This document shows, one piece after another, positions 15,523 through 24,371 of a stretch of DNA of 32,548 bases (position 1 is its first letter; each line of letters starts with the position of its first letter). Made by a program: the position numbers and the translations under genes. The DNA lies in assembly GCA_020721645.1 (NCBI GenBank), contig DYMH01000027.1, positions 1-32,548 on the forward strand. Reading direction: 5' to 3'. Source of the stretch: Draconibacterium orientale. GTDB lineage: Bacteria; Bacteroidota; Bacteroidia; Bacteroidales; JAADGE01. The notes below the pieces were generated by a model. That model worked only from the letters and a program-made list of their open reading frames with translations. It had not been told where the DNA came from and did not search any database.

Positions 15523-16395
15523 ATGAAAGAAGCTGCAAATACAAAAATTCAGGTCGAAGACGATTACACCATGACTATACGCCCCAAAAGACATTGGTTC
15601 GATATCAATTTAAAAGAACTGTGGACGTATCGTGATTTGGTTATGCTTTTCGTTCGGCGAGATTTTGTATCAAAATACAAACAAACAATACTCGGACCGC
15701 TTTGGTTTATCATACAACCATTATTAACAACTTTGATGTTCACCGTTGTTTTCGGAAACATCGCTAAAATACCTACCGACGGATTACCGCCTGTATTGTT
15801 TTATATGGCGGGAATTACGGCGTGGAATTATTTTTCGGTGGGCATCACAAGTACTTCAACCACTTTTGTTCAAAATGCCAATTTATTCGGCAAAGTTTAT
15901 TTTCCGAGATTGACCATGCCCATTTCAGTGATTATTTCAAATTTAATACAATTTGGTATTCAATTCGTATTTTTAATAGCTTTTATGGTTTTCTATTGGC
16001 TGACAGGTGCCGAATTTTCACCCAATTTATATATTTTATTAATTCCGATTTTATTGATATTAATGGCAGGTCTGGCTTTGGGCTTCGGAATCATTATCTC
16101 TTCATTGACAGTAAAGTATCGAGATTTAGCCTTGCTTGTTGCTTTCGGCGTTCAATTGTGGATGTATGCCACGCCAATAGTATATCCGCTTTCGAGTTTG
16201 TCCGAAAAATATCAATTAATTCTCATGGCGAATCCATTGACATCCGTTATCGAAACATTTCGTTTTGCCTTGCTTGGTGTGGGGACATTCAGTCCTTTAA
16301 ATTTGCTTTACAGTTTTGGTTTTATGATTTTTACATTGATAGGCGGCGTTCTTTTGTTTAATAAAATTGAACAATCTTTTATGGATACCGTGTAA
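15523..16395 (+). CDS. ABC-2 type polysaccharide export permease (Wzm/TagG family), without adjacent ATPase
   Basis: 290 residues: a cytoplasmic N terminus (1-55) with the family feature LFVRRDFVSKYKQTILGPLWF (42-62), then about six membrane helices. Motifs such as LGPLWFIIQP, YFPRL (near the second cytoplasmic segment) and NPLTSVIETFRFALLG are typical of Wzm-type exporters of O-antigen, teichoic acid or capsule chains. These permeases need a separate Wzt-type ATPase, usually the next gene, but ribF follows here. The chain exported is unknown, as no glycosyltransferases are nearby. Either a distant ATPase serves it or the partner was lost. Confidence 0.88.
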   Translation: MKEAANTKIQVEDDYTMTIRPKRHWFDINLKELWTYRDLVMLFVRRDFVSKYKQTILGPLWFIIQPLLTTLMFTVVFGNIAKIPTDGLPPVLFYMAGITAWNYFSVGITSTSTTFVQNANLFGKVYFPRLTMPISVIISNLIQFGIQFVFLIAFMVFYWLTGAEFSPNLYILLIPILLILMAGLALGFGIIISSLTVKYRDLALLVAFGVQLWMYATPIVYPLSSLSEKYQLILMANPLTSVIETFRFALLGVGTFSPLNLLYSFGFMIFTLIGGVLLFNKIEQSFMDTV

Positions 16396-16396
16396 T

Positions 16397-16494
16397 AAGT
16401 AATGGTTAATTATTACCGGTTAATGAAGTAATAGTTTGATCTTGATAAGATACGGACAATATAATATACAAATATAACTGTCCGACTACTTATT
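16397..16494 (+). repeat. dispersed intergenic repeat, copy B
   Basis: Begins right after the permease stop codon. The core (16450-16485) starts ATACGGACA and ends CTGTCCGA, forming a CGGACA...TGTCCG inverted repeat around an AT-rich centre. The core and the preceding AAGTAATGGTTA...AATGAAGTAA block both recur, in the same order, on the minus strand between sufC and sufD (copy A). Copy B has an extra 7 bases in the first block. Confidence 0.6.
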
Positions 16495-16587
16495 TTACAC
16501 TAAAATTTTTAAAATCAATAAACAGCATATTTCTGTAAATTCTGCTTAAAAAATATAAAAAATAAGCGATTGAGCTTCGATTTTTTC

Positions 16588-16595
16588 TACATTTG
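16588..16595 (+). promoter_or_regulatory. candidate -7 element of ribF
   Basis: TACATTTG matches TAnnTTTG. The nearest TTG upstream (16570-16572) is only 15 bases away, short for a -33 element. If real, transcription starts near 16602, which excludes the TTG at 16570 as a start codon and favours initiation at about 16612-16621. Confidence 0.35.
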
Positions 16596-16620
16596 CATCG
16601 AAACCGAAATACTGCTTTTT

Positions 16621-17559
16621 CTGAAAATCTATCACAACATATCACATTTTAAAGTTCCCCACACTGTTTTAACAGTAGGGACTTTCGATGGTGTTCATCT
16701 TGGGCATCAAAAGTTGTTGGAATTTCTACTTTATAAATCACACCAACTTTCCAAAGAATCCTGCATTTTGACTTTTGCACCACACCCGCGACAAATTTTA
16801 TTTCCGCTGCAAAGCGACTTGACACTGCTGACAACTCTTGATGAAAAATTACAACTTTTTGAGAAAACAGGAATCGAACATGTTATCATTCAAAAATTCG
16901 ACCAATTATTTTCAAAAATAAATTCCGTCGAATTTATTGAGAGCATACTTCACAAAACTTTGGATATTAATCATTTAATTGTCGGATACGACCATCATTT
17001 CGGAAGCGACCGTTTGAACAACATCGAGATTATAAAAAAAACGGCAGAACAATTCGGCATCACCGCCGAAAAACACGAGGCTTTTAATACCGATGGAACG
17101 AATATCAGTTCAACAAAAATAAGAAATCTGCTGAAAGCCGGAGAAATTTGCTCGGCAAATCGGTTTTTGGGATACGATTACCAAATTACGGGACGAGTTG
17201 CAGAAGGCGAAAAAATAGGACGACAAATCGGCTTTCCCACTGCAAATATTGAAGTTTCGGACACAAACAAATTGATACCTGCCGATGGGGTTTATGCCGT
17301 AGAAGTTACTACCGACAATTTATTGTATCGTGGGATGTTGAATATCGGGAAACGACCGACTTTTAATGGTGAAAAACGCACGATAGAAGTGCATATTTTC
17401 GATTTTATAGGCTCAATTTACGGTATGAATCTTACACTCTACTTTAAAACATTTATTCGACACGAACGAAAATTTAATTCGGTCGATGAGCTTATTAATC
17501 AATTGAAAATAGATAAAAATACCGTTGAAAATTTCTTTGAAGGATTAATTTTAAAGTAA
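16621..17559 (+). CDS. ribF: bifunctional riboflavin kinase / FAD synthetase
   Basis: Makes FMN from riboflavin and then FAD. The N-terminal FAD synthetase domain has the nucleotidyltransferase HLGH (26-29, in GTFDGVHLGHQ), GYDHHFGSDR (122-131) and ISSTKIR (162-168). The C-terminal riboflavin kinase domain has GRQIGFPTANI (200-210) and NIGKRPTFNG. Numbering is from a CTG at 16621, which gives 312 residues, the usual family length, and the usual N terminus (xKIYHN). No in-frame ATG or GTG exists there; the only conventional start is TTG at 16570, which would add 17 hydrophobic residues. The start codon is therefore unsettled. Function is certain. Confidence 0.93.
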   Translation: MKIYHNISHFKVPHTVLTVGTFDGVHLGHQKLLEFLLYKSHQLSKESCILTFAPHPRQILFPLQSDLTLLTTLDEKLQLFEKTGIEHVIIQKFDQLFSKINSVEFIESILHKTLDINHLIVGYDHHFGSDRLNNIEIIKKTAEQFGITAEKHEAFNTDGTNISSTKIRNLLKAGEICSANRFLGYDYQITGRVAEGEKIGRQIGFPTANIEVSDTNKLIPADGVYAVEVTTDNLLYRGMLNIGKRPTFNGEKRTIEVHIFDFIGSIYGMNLTLYFKTFIRHERKFNSVDELINQLKIDKNTVENFFEGLILK

Positions 17560-17669
17560 TGTATTATTTACATTTGTACACTTAAACACGACTTGCGCTT
17601 TACGTCTTTATTTTTATTAGATAAAAAAATTAAACATAAAGCATTGTATATCAACGAAAAGAAAATTTA

Positions 17670-17701
17670 TTTCGTATTCCGAATTAATGAATTTATCTTT
17701 G
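17670..17701 (+). promoter_or_regulatory. candidate promoter of sppA
   Basis: TTTC (17670-17673), a 20-base spacer and TATCTTTG (17694-17701) match the Bacteroidota consensus with one mismatch in the -33 element. The expected start is near 17708, about 45 bases before the ATG at 17754. Confidence 0.5.
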
Positions 17702-17753
17702 TAAACAGTAAAAATAAAAGTAATCCATAATTTACATTATTAATTTTTTTCAA

Positions 17754-19499
17754 ATGAAAGATTTTTTTAAATATTTATTTGCCGGTCTCATCGGCACATT
17801 TATAGCCTTAGGAATTATAGTAATTATTGTCGTAATTGCAATAGCAGGCATAACAAGCGAAGGCGATACCGAAGAACTTAAAGACAATAGTATTTTACAT
17901 CTGACATTCAAAGACGAAATTTCCGACCGGAGTTCGGTAAAACCCAATTTATCAGCTTTTTCGATAGAAAAAAAAGCAGGATTATCGGAAACAATAAAAG
18001 CGATTAAAAATGCCGAAAAAGATGAGCATATCAAAGGAATTTATCTTGATTTAGGAATGTTGTCCGGCGGCATGGCGAGTGTTGAAGAAATTCGTACAAC
18101 ATTGCTTGATTTTAAAAAATCCGGAAAATTCATCATCAGTTCAGCCGATTATTACACTCATAAATCATATTATTTAGCATCAGTTGCCGACAGTGTTTTT
18201 ATGACACCCCAAGGCGAAATTCAATTCACGGGACTCAGTGCACAGATAATGATGTACAAAAATTTGCTTGAAAAAATAGGAATAGAACCTGAAATTATTC
18301 GCCACGGAAAATTTAAAAGTGCAGTTGAGCCTTTTATGCTGGAACAAATCAGTGATGCGAACCGAGAGCAAACTTCTGTTTTTATGAACTCTCTTTGGAA
18401 TAAAATTTTACTTGGAATTTCGCTGGAAAGAAATATCTCTGTTGACTCTCTGAAAATGTATGCCGATAATCTTATCATTCGTAGCGATAAAGCTGCTTTG
18501 AGCCATAAATTTATCGATGGATTGATTTATAAAGACGAAATTTTGGATAAATTAAAAACATTATCGGGTATTAAGAAAAAAGACAAATTAAATTTAATTT
18601 CATTGAGCGATTACTCGAAAATTCCGCAAACAAAAGATAAGGAATTTTCTAAGGACAAAATAGCAGTTATCTATGCCATTGGCGAAATACAATCCGGGAA
18701 AAGCAAAGACGAAACAATCGGTTCCGAAACATTGTCGGCGGCACTACGTAAAGTACGTGAAGATTCGACCATAAAAGCGATTGTACTTCGCATCAATTCG
18801 CCCGGAGGAAGTGCTTTGGCATCGGAAATTATATGGCGAGAAACACTGTTGATGAAAAATAAAAAACCATTTATTGTTTCGATGGGAGATGTTGCAGCTT
18901 CGGGCGGATATTATATCGCCGTAAATGCAGACACGATTGTCGCCGAACCAAATACAATTACGGGTTCTATTGGAGTTTTTGGTTTACTTTTTAATGCCGA
19001 AGGTTTGATGAAAACTGTCGGTGTAAATGTGAGCACTGTCAATACCAATTCACATTCGGATATAGGCAGCCCTTTGCGTAAAATGGACACCTTTGAACGC
19101 AGCATCATACAAAAAGGTGTTGAAGATATTTATCAAACTTTTATCAACCATGTTGCCGAAGGTCGAAAAATGACCGTAGCCCAAGTGGACAGTATCGGGC
19201 AAGGACGCGTTTGGAGCGGAGAAAATGCTAAATCCATCGGTTTGATCGATGTTTTCGGAGGTTTAGATGATGCCATACTGATAGCTGCCGGGAAAGCAAA
19301 ATTGACAAATTATCGAATCGTAAAATATCCCGAAAAAGATAAATATACCGAAATGTTTGAAAAATTGATGGACGATTCCGAAGAAACGGCAATTCAGGAA
19401 AAATTAGGAAGTGCATATATTTACTACAAAAATTTGGAATCAGTAAAAAATATAAACGGAGTACAAGCCCGCTTGCCCTTTTTTATTGATATTAAATAG
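17754..19499 (+). CDS. sppA: signal peptide peptidase SppA, long (67-kDa) type
   Basis: 581 residues, the length of the E. coli-type enzyme with two tandem S49 domains. It has one N-terminal TM helix (about 8-32). The catalytic Lys188 lies in the first domain (FKSAVEPF, equivalent to the E. coli KSAVEPF lysine). The catalytic Ser383 lies in the second domain (GDVAASGGYYIA), after NSPGGSALASE. The protein is membrane-anchored with its active site in the periplasm and degrades cleaved signal peptides. It has its own candidate promoter and is followed by a terminator-like hairpin, so it is probably monocistronic or loosely linked to lpxK. Confidence 0.95.
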   Translation: MKDFFKYLFAGLIGTFIALGIIVIIVVIAIAGITSEGDTEELKDNSILHLTFKDEISDRSSVKPNLSAFSIEKKAGLSETIKAIKNAEKDEHIKGIYLDLGMLSGGMASVEEIRTTLLDFKKSGKFIISSADYYTHKSYYLASVADSVFMTPQGEIQFTGLSAQIMMYKNLLEKIGIEPEIIRHGKFKSAVEPFMLEQISDANREQTSVFMNSLWNKILLGISLERNISVDSLKMYADNLIIRSDKAALSHKFIDGLIYKDEILDKLKTLSGIKKKDKLNLISLSDYSKIPQTKDKEFSKDKIAVIYAIGEIQSGKSKDETIGSETLSAALRKVREDSTIKAIVLRINSPGGSALASEIIWRETLLMKNKKPFIVSMGDVAASGGYYIAVNADTIVAEPNTITGSIGVFGLLFNAEGLMKTVGVNVSTVNTNSHSDIGSPLRKMDTFERSIIQKGVEDIYQTFINHVAEGRKMTVAQVDSIGQGRVWSGENAKSIGLIDVFGGLDDAILIAAGKAKLTNYRIVKYPEKDKYTEMFEKLMDDSEETAIQEKLGSAYIYYKNLESVKNINGVQARLPFFIDIK

Positions 19500-19544
19500 T
19501 TAATACAAAAAAGTAGTGAGATTACAAACCAAATAACCCATTTA

Positions 19545-19566
19545 AAGCAATTTAATTGCTTTTTGT
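19545..19566 (+). terminator. terminator-like hairpin between sppA and lpxK
   Basis: AAAGCAATT (19545-19553) and AATTGCTTT (19555-19563) are perfect complements around one base, so a 7-bp stem with a 5-base loop can form, followed by a short TTG. It lies between the sppA stop and the lpxK ATG at 19583. The T tract is short, so termination may be partial. Confidence 0.45.
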
Positions 19567-19582
19567 TAATAATTCGATTTCA

Positions 19583-20686
19583 ATGTTTAAAGCCTTTTTT
19601 TTATATCCAATTTCTCTATTTTATGCTTTTGGTGTCAAATTCAGAAATATGCTTTTCGATTATAAGATATTGAAATCCAAAGAATTTGACCTTCCAATTA
19701 TTTGTGTGGGCAACATCACGGTAGGCGGCACCGGTAAAACACCTCATGTAGAATATCTCATTGAAATTCTCAAAGAAAAATATAAAATAGCCGTTTTGAG
19801 TCGGGGATACAAGCGAAAAACAAAAGGATTTTTTTTAGCCAACGCAGCATCGACGTTTGAAGAAATCGGCGATGAACCTGCTCAAATAAAACGAAAATTT
19901 GCCGATATTGAAGTGGCTGTTGATGAAAAACGAGTTCACGGAGTGCGGAATTTGCTCGAAAAATTTGAAAATATAGATGTGATTTTGCTCGATGATGCAT
20001 TTCAACACCGCTACATTTATCCGGGACTTTCTCTCGTTTTGATTGATTATAACCGCTTGGTATTTAACGACCATTATTTGCCTTACGGACGACTGCGCGA
20101 CAGTATTCGACAATTGCATCGAGCCGGTATTATTTTAATCACGAAAACGCCTGAAAACATCAAACCGATTGATATGCGAATCATTTCCAAAGATTTGAAT
20201 TTGCTTTCGTATCAAACACTTTATTTTACAGGTCTTGAATACGGAAAAATTCAACCCATATTTAAGGAATGCGACTTACTTTTGGACAAAGATATCAGCA
20301 AAACACATGATTATTCGTGCCTTTTGGTGAGCGGAATTGCCGATTCGACATTGTTTCGCAAACATGTTGAGGGCTTCGTAAAAGAAATTACCGAATTAAA
20401 ATATGCCGACCATCATGCTTATACGGTGGACGATGATAAGAAAATTTTTGAAATGTATCAGGCAATTGCAAACGAAAATAAATATATAATAACAACAGAA
20501 AAAGATGCTGTTCGCTTTTTGAAAAACGAATTTCTGAATCCGGAGACTAAAAAGAGACTTTTTTACATTTCAATCAATATCTCGGTTCTTAATAATGAGA
20601 AAGAAATTTTTGAAAATCAAATAATTGATTTTGTGGACAGAGATTTTTCGCGGCAAAGTATGCAAAGTTCGCAAAAAAAATTTTAG
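19583..20686 (+). CDS. lpxK: tetraacyldisaccharide 4'-kinase (lipid A synthesis)
   Basis: 367 residues from the ATG at 19583, which gives the usual MFKAFFLYPISLFYAF membrane-anchoring start; a TTG at 19556 is less likely. It phosphorylates the 4' position of the lipid A disaccharide at the inner membrane. The P-loop GNITVGGTGKTP (43-54) matches the LpxK Walker A form. The LLDDAFQHR motif, typical of the family, follows further on. Its presence shows that the organism makes lipid A. The last four bases overlap the 3' end of the convergent peptidase gene. Confidence 0.95.
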   Translation: MFKAFFLYPISLFYAFGVKFRNMLFDYKILKSKEFDLPIICVGNITVGGTGKTPHVEYLIEILKEKYKIAVLSRGYKRKTKGFFLANAASTFEEIGDEPAQIKRKFADIEVAVDEKRVHGVRNLLEKFENIDVILLDDAFQHRYIYPGLSLVLIDYNRLVFNDHYLPYGRLRDSIRQLHRAGIILITKTPENIKPIDMRIISKDLNLLSYQTLYFTGLEYGKIQPIFKECDLLLDKDISKTHDYSCLLVSGIADSTLFRKHVEGFVKEITELKYADHHAYTVDDDKKIFEMYQAIANENKYIITTEKDAVRFLKNEFLNPETKKRLFYISINISVLNNEKEIFENQIIDFVDRDFSRQSMQSSQKKF

Positions 20687-21840
20687 CTCGAAAAATTCAA
20701 GATTTGCAAAATATCGGTTGCATCGCTGCCAATATTTATTTTTTGACTGATAAATTGCGAATTTGCGTCGATTTCGGTATAAGCATTAAAATTTTTCAAA
20801 TCGCCGATGTCCTCGATGAGCCATTTTGAAGAGTTTAAATTATCGAAAACAATCATTTTTTGCCTTATTCCAATATCAGCAGTTAGAGTAAAATCGTTAA
20901 ATTTTAATGTGATATTTTTAATTATAACATCGAATAATTTGTTTTTTTTATTCAGCGGAATACTAAGATAATCGTTGATATTTTCATCATCAAAAGTATT
21001 CAGTGCGATTGTCTTAAATGCTGTGAGCAAAGAAAGAACATTCATTTTACGAACAAATTGTTTTTCGGTATCATTATAAAAACCGCCGCTTTCAATCAGA
21101 ATTGTAGAAGTTCCGCATTTTTGAACGGCATCACCAAAAGCCGAAGGAATATAATCATCGGAATATCGCCCGATGCGGTTGGGAATATAGTTTTGGAGCA
21201 TTCGGTTGAGAGCGGCAATGAGTTTCATAGAATTTTCACGCGAAGTATTGCAAGTTTTTTGCGGGTCGAAAGCCGGTGCAAGAAAAGAAAGCACGGCAGG
21301 ATATTTAGTGTCGCCGGCTGAGTAATAAATTTCTTGGTCGTGCAGATTGAAGGCAAAATCGGGTTTTATTTGCTTGCAAAATTGCATCAAACTTTTACCC
21401 TCCGGAGTTTGCAAAGCAAGGGCATCTCGGTTGATGTCGATGTCGGCAGCATTTCGGCGTTTAAAGACTTCCGCTCCGTCAGGATTTAACATGGGAACAA
21501 AATACACTGTGCATTTTTCGGAAATTAATTTCTGCTCGGCTGAGAAAACCGAATTTTCGAGAAAATTGAAAATATCGAAGATTGCGGCTGTTGCCGTAGG
21601 CTCGTCACCGTGCATTTGGGACCAAACGAGGATTTTTGTTTTTCCGTTTCCGTATTTGAGGAGATATAAAATGCGATTTTCGAGCGAATGACCAATTTCT
21701 GATACTTCAAATACTTCGCCATTTGTTCGTTTTTTTATGAGCGGAACAATTGTGCGATGCTTAATAAATCGATTGAGAATTGATTTTTCGGAAAAATCGG
21801 AATAATGCTCTAATATTTTATCGCTGAAATTGTTAGACAT
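20683..21840 (-). CDS. M14-family zinc carboxypeptidase-like peptidase, apparently cytoplasmic
   Basis: 385 residues. The zinc ligands are visible: His77 and Glu80 in MHGDEPT, and His167 in FNLHDQE. Arg138 in DINRDA fits the substrate-binding Arg of the family, and Glu250 in ILIESGGF fits the catalytic Glu. The C-terminal 100 residues look like an added beta domain. There is no signal peptide, which is unusual for this family. Substrates could be peptides, peptidoglycan fragments or an amidated/glutamylated product; none can be chosen from sequence. Its 3' end overlaps lpxK by 4 bases, tail to tail. Confidence 0.85.
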   Translation of the reverse strand: MSNNFSDKILEHYSDFSEKSILNRFIKHRTIVPLIKKRTNGEVFEVSEIGHSLENRILYLLKYGNGKTKILVWSQMHGDEPTATAAIFDIFNFLENSVFSAEQKLISEKCTVYFVPMLNPDGAEVFKRRNAADIDINRDALALQTPEGKSLMQFCKQIKPDFAFNLHDQEIYYSAGDTKYPAVLSFLAPAFDPQKTCNTSRENSMKLIAALNRMLQNYIPNRIGRYSDDYIPSAFGDAVQKCGTSTILIESGGFYNDTEKQFVRKMNVLSLLTAFKTIALNTFDDENINDYLSIPLNKKNKLFDVIIKNITLKFNDFTLTADIGIRQKMIVFDNLNSSKWLIEDIGDLKNFNAYTEIDANSQFISQKINIGSDATDILQILNFSS

Positions 21841-21841
21841 G

Positions 21842-21873
21842 GATTAATTGATGTGATGATTAATTGATGTGAT
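21842..21873. repeat. 16-bp tandem repeat, two copies
   Basis: GATTAATTGATGTGAT is repeated exactly twice (21842-21857, 21858-21873) and followed by a partial third start (GATT). It lies directly upstream of the peptidase start codon. Related words (TTGATGTGATG) recur in the sufC-sufD spacer. Confidence 0.7.
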
Positions 21874-21885
21874 GATTTTGTTGGA

Positions 21886-21938
21886 TATTAGTTACTTATC
21901 GACATCTAAAAGTAAACAAATAACCCGTTTTTAGTTTA
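21886..21938 (+). repeat. dispersed intergenic repeat, copy C
   Basis: The block from 21909 (AAAGTAAACAAATAACC, then CGTTTTTAGTTTAA) matches the minus strand of the sufC-sufD spacer (27541 down to 27511) at 29 of 31 positions. A second word, TTACTTATCGACATC, resembles TTACTTATCAACGCATC there. It lies between gldB and the peptidase gene. Confidence 0.6.
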
Positions 21939-21940
21939 AT

Positions 21941-22945
21941 TTAAGGATTGTAATGCGAATCGCTTAAAATTTTATTGGCATCGTTTTCGGTCATCATTTC
22001 TTGAAAAGAAGTTCCCGAATTTTGTTTCATGTATGCTTCGATGATTTTATATCCGACTCGAACACCTGCACGCGGCATCGAAACTTTTGAAAATGGAACG
22101 GTAAATGGTCCGTCGCTGATAAAACTGCGAATATCGGACTTTTCGGAAGAAAAAATTTTCTTTTGCTCAACGAGGAAAGTCCAAATATTTTTCTCGTTTT
22201 TTTTCGCCCATTCAAATTGTTTCGCTGTGCAAGCCCATTTTAAAGTATCCGAGACTGCGGGTAAAAAAGCGTCTAAAAGATATTGTATTTTGCCTTCATA
22301 AATCATGTTTTCCAAGAGGTTGTCCGAGTTTAGAGAAAATGGAAATTCCGACTGTATCCATGCACGCATAACATCTACCGGTATCATCTCAGGAATCATT
22401 TTTCGCTTCAAATAATTGTCTAAGTCCAAGCGATGGTAGTATTGAGATTTTGTGCCTAAATATTTATCCAAAGCAATTCCAACGCTCGCACTGTCGGTGA
22501 AAACCGATTCGTTAAATGCGGAAATGCAGGAATAAATGTGAGGGATATTGTTTTGGGGGAAATAATATTTATAATGTTTGAATGCTGAAATTAAAGAATT
22601 TTGAAGTGTATCAAGTTTCGGGAAAGATTTTTGTACATTTTCGGAGATTTTTTCGTTTTCGCAATACACAATAAATTTGCCGAGATTTTGGTCAAAATCA
22701 GGTTCTGTGAATATGCCGATATTGAGAATTTTTGAGGTGTACAAATTAAAAAAACTACCGTATTTTAGTGATAAATTTTTGAGAAAAGCCTCACTGTCAT
22801 CGGGTTTAAATTTGAACAAATCCTCATCAAGACGTTCTATTTTTATATCAACTTTTACATTTGACACATCAATATCAAATTTATTTTTTACGGAACAGCT
22901 CGAAAGTATCATTAAGAATAATATCGATATTGATTTGATTTTCAT
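21941..22945 (-). CDS. gldB: gliding motility lipoprotein GldB
   Basis: 334 residues. Lipoprotein signal MKIKSISILFLMILSSC with Cys17 in a canonical LSSC lipobox. The body matches the GldB family: MIYEGKIQYLLDAFLP, the KQFEWAKKNEKNIWTFLVE stretch, and a C-terminal MPRAGVRVGYKIIEAYM in place of the usual SPGRVGxWIGxxIVRSYM. GldB is needed for gliding in Flavobacterium; its exact role is not known, and homologues are widespread in non-gliding Bacteroidota. The usual partner gldC is not adjacent. Confidence 0.85.
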   Translation of the reverse strand: MKIKSISILFLMILSSCSVKNKFDIDVSNVKVDIKIERLDEDLFKFKPDDSEAFLKNLSLKYGSFFNLYTSKILNIGIFTEPDFDQNLGKFIVYCENEKISENVQKSFPKLDTLQNSLISAFKHYKYYFPQNNIPHIYSCISAFNESVFTDSASVGIALDKYLGTKSQYYHRLDLDNYLKRKMIPEMIPVDVMRAWIQSEFPFSLNSDNLLENMIYEGKIQYLLDAFLPAVSDTLKWACTAKQFEWAKKNEKNIWTFLVEQKKIFSSEKSDIRSFISDGPFTVPFSKVSMPRAGVRVGYKIIEAYMKQNSGTSFQEMMTENDANKILSDSHYNP

Positions 22946-23048
22946 CGATTTTTGTTTAAGTTATTTTTTAAAATATATTTTTTTTGAGGCAACGGAAATA
23001 TAATAAAATAAAGCAAGTTTACGAAAAATAGAATGAGAAATATCTAAA

Positions 23049-23987
23049 TTATTGAATCAATTCCGGATTAATAAAATCTAAATTTCGTTTAAATCCATCG
23101 AATTTAGCACGTTTGACAGCCGATTTTCTAAAAATCGATTCAAAATCGGTTTTCGAAAGTTGATTCCAATCATTAAAAGTAAAATTTAACCAATCCAATT
23201 TCGGAATAAAACGTTCGTTGTTGTGTAATATTGGTTTTTTGTTGTGCGGGCAAACATCTTGACAAATATCGCAGCCGAAAATACGATTTGAGAATTTGCC
23301 TTTAAATTGTTTCGGAATATCACTCTTATTTTCTATTGTAAGATACGAAATACATTTGCCTGCATCTAAACCATTACTTTCGGACAGGGCTTGTGTTGGG
23401 CAGGCATCGATACATTTTGTACACGTTCCGCAATAATTTTTTGCAGGCAAATCGTAGTTAAATACTAAATCGCACAAAATTTCGGCGATAAAAAAAAAGG
23501 AACCGGCATTTTTGACGATTAAATTTCGGTTTTTCCCAATCCAGCCCAAACCGGAGAGTTGTGCCCACTTTTTTTCAAGAATTGGTGCACTGTCGGTGAA
23601 AATACGGAAAGTAAAATTGCCATAGAGAGATTTCATCGAATCAATTAATTGGTTCAGTCTGTCTTTTATAACTACATTATAATCTTCACCATAAGCATAT
23701 TTAGAAATAATGGGCAGATTGCCGGTTGATTGTATTTTATGAGGAAAATACGGATAAATTAATGAAATAACAGACTTTGTTCCGGGTAGAAGAAGTCGTG
23801 GGTCGAGTCTCATTTCAAAATGCCTTTCCATGTATATCATACCGGCATTTTGTCCGTTATCGAGCCATTTTCGTAGATTTTCTTCTTCTTCATCGAGTCT
23901 TCGTGCAGCAGAAATACCACAGCCGAAAAAGCCGAGACGTTTTGCTTCGGCTTTAAGTTTATCGGAATTACAGGCAGTGGTTTGCAT
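23049..23987 (-). CDS. queG: epoxyqueuosine reductase
   Basis: 312 residues from the ATG at 23987; the TTG at 24023 would add 12 poorly conserved residues. It reduces epoxyqueuosine to queuosine in the wobble base of GUN-reading tRNAs, using cobalamin and two 4Fe-4S clusters. The catalytic Asp132 is in FTDSAPILEK. Cluster ligands are in CGTCTKCIDACP (186-197), Cys212, and CDICQDVCP (239-247). The protein ends soon after the ferredoxin domain, so it lacks the C-terminal HEAT-like repeats of longer versions. It lies 67 bases after the DUF59 gene of the suf operon and may be cotranscribed with it, which fits an Fe-S enzyme. Confidence 0.93.
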   Translation of the reverse strand: MQTTACNSDKLKAEAKRLGFFGCGISAARRLDEEEENLRKWLDNGQNAGMIYMERHFEMRLDPRLLLPGTKSVISLIYPYFPHKIQSTGNLPIISKYAYGEDYNVVIKDRLNQLIDSMKSLYGNFTFRIFTDSAPILEKKWAQLSGLGWIGKNRNLIVKNAGSFFFIAEILCDLVFNYDLPAKNYCGTCTKCIDACPTQALSESNGLDAGKCISYLTIENKSDIPKQFKGKFSNRIFGCDICQDVCPHNKKPILHNNERFIPKLDWLNFTFNDWNQLSKTDFESIFRKSAVKRAKFDGFKRNLDFINPELIQ

Positions 23988-24054
23988 TGAGATGTTGAGA
24001 AAAAGTTGGTAAAAATTTCTCAAAAGGAAGTGAGGTATAATTTGTTTTTTGAAA

Positions 24055-24369
24055 TTACAAAAACCCTAATTCCAATTTTGCTTCTTCGCTCATCATCGAT
24101 TTGTCCCACGGCGGGTCGAAAACTAATTCGACATTGATGTTTTTTATGCCCGATACTCGGGTGAGAGATTCGTGCACTTCGTTTACAATATCATCGGCAA
24201 TAGGGCAGTTGGGAGCTGTAAGTGTCATTTTCAGAGTAACATTCTTATCGTCATCGACATCAACATCGTAAATCAAGCCCAAATCGTAGATATTTACGGG
24301 AATTTCGGGGTCGTAAATCAATTTGAGTTCTTTGAGAATATCCGATTCTATCTTTAATATTTCGTCCAT
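24055..24369 (-). CDS. DUF59/MIP18-family Fe-S assembly protein (SufT-like)
   Basis: 104 residues, a single DUF59 domain with the conserved Cys55 in LTAPNCPIADD and the DPEIPVNIYDLGL motif (20-32). Relatives (SufT, the domain in MIP18/CIA2 and PaaD) help deliver or mature Fe-S clusters. It starts 2 bases after sufE ends, so it is translationally coupled to the suf operon. Confidence 0.92.
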   Translation of the reverse strand: MDEILKIESDILKELKLIYDPEIPVNIYDLGLIYDVDVDDDKNVTLKMTLTAPNCPIADDIVNEVHESLTRVSGIKNINVELVFDPPWDKSMMSEEAKLELGFL

Positions 24370-24371
24370 AA

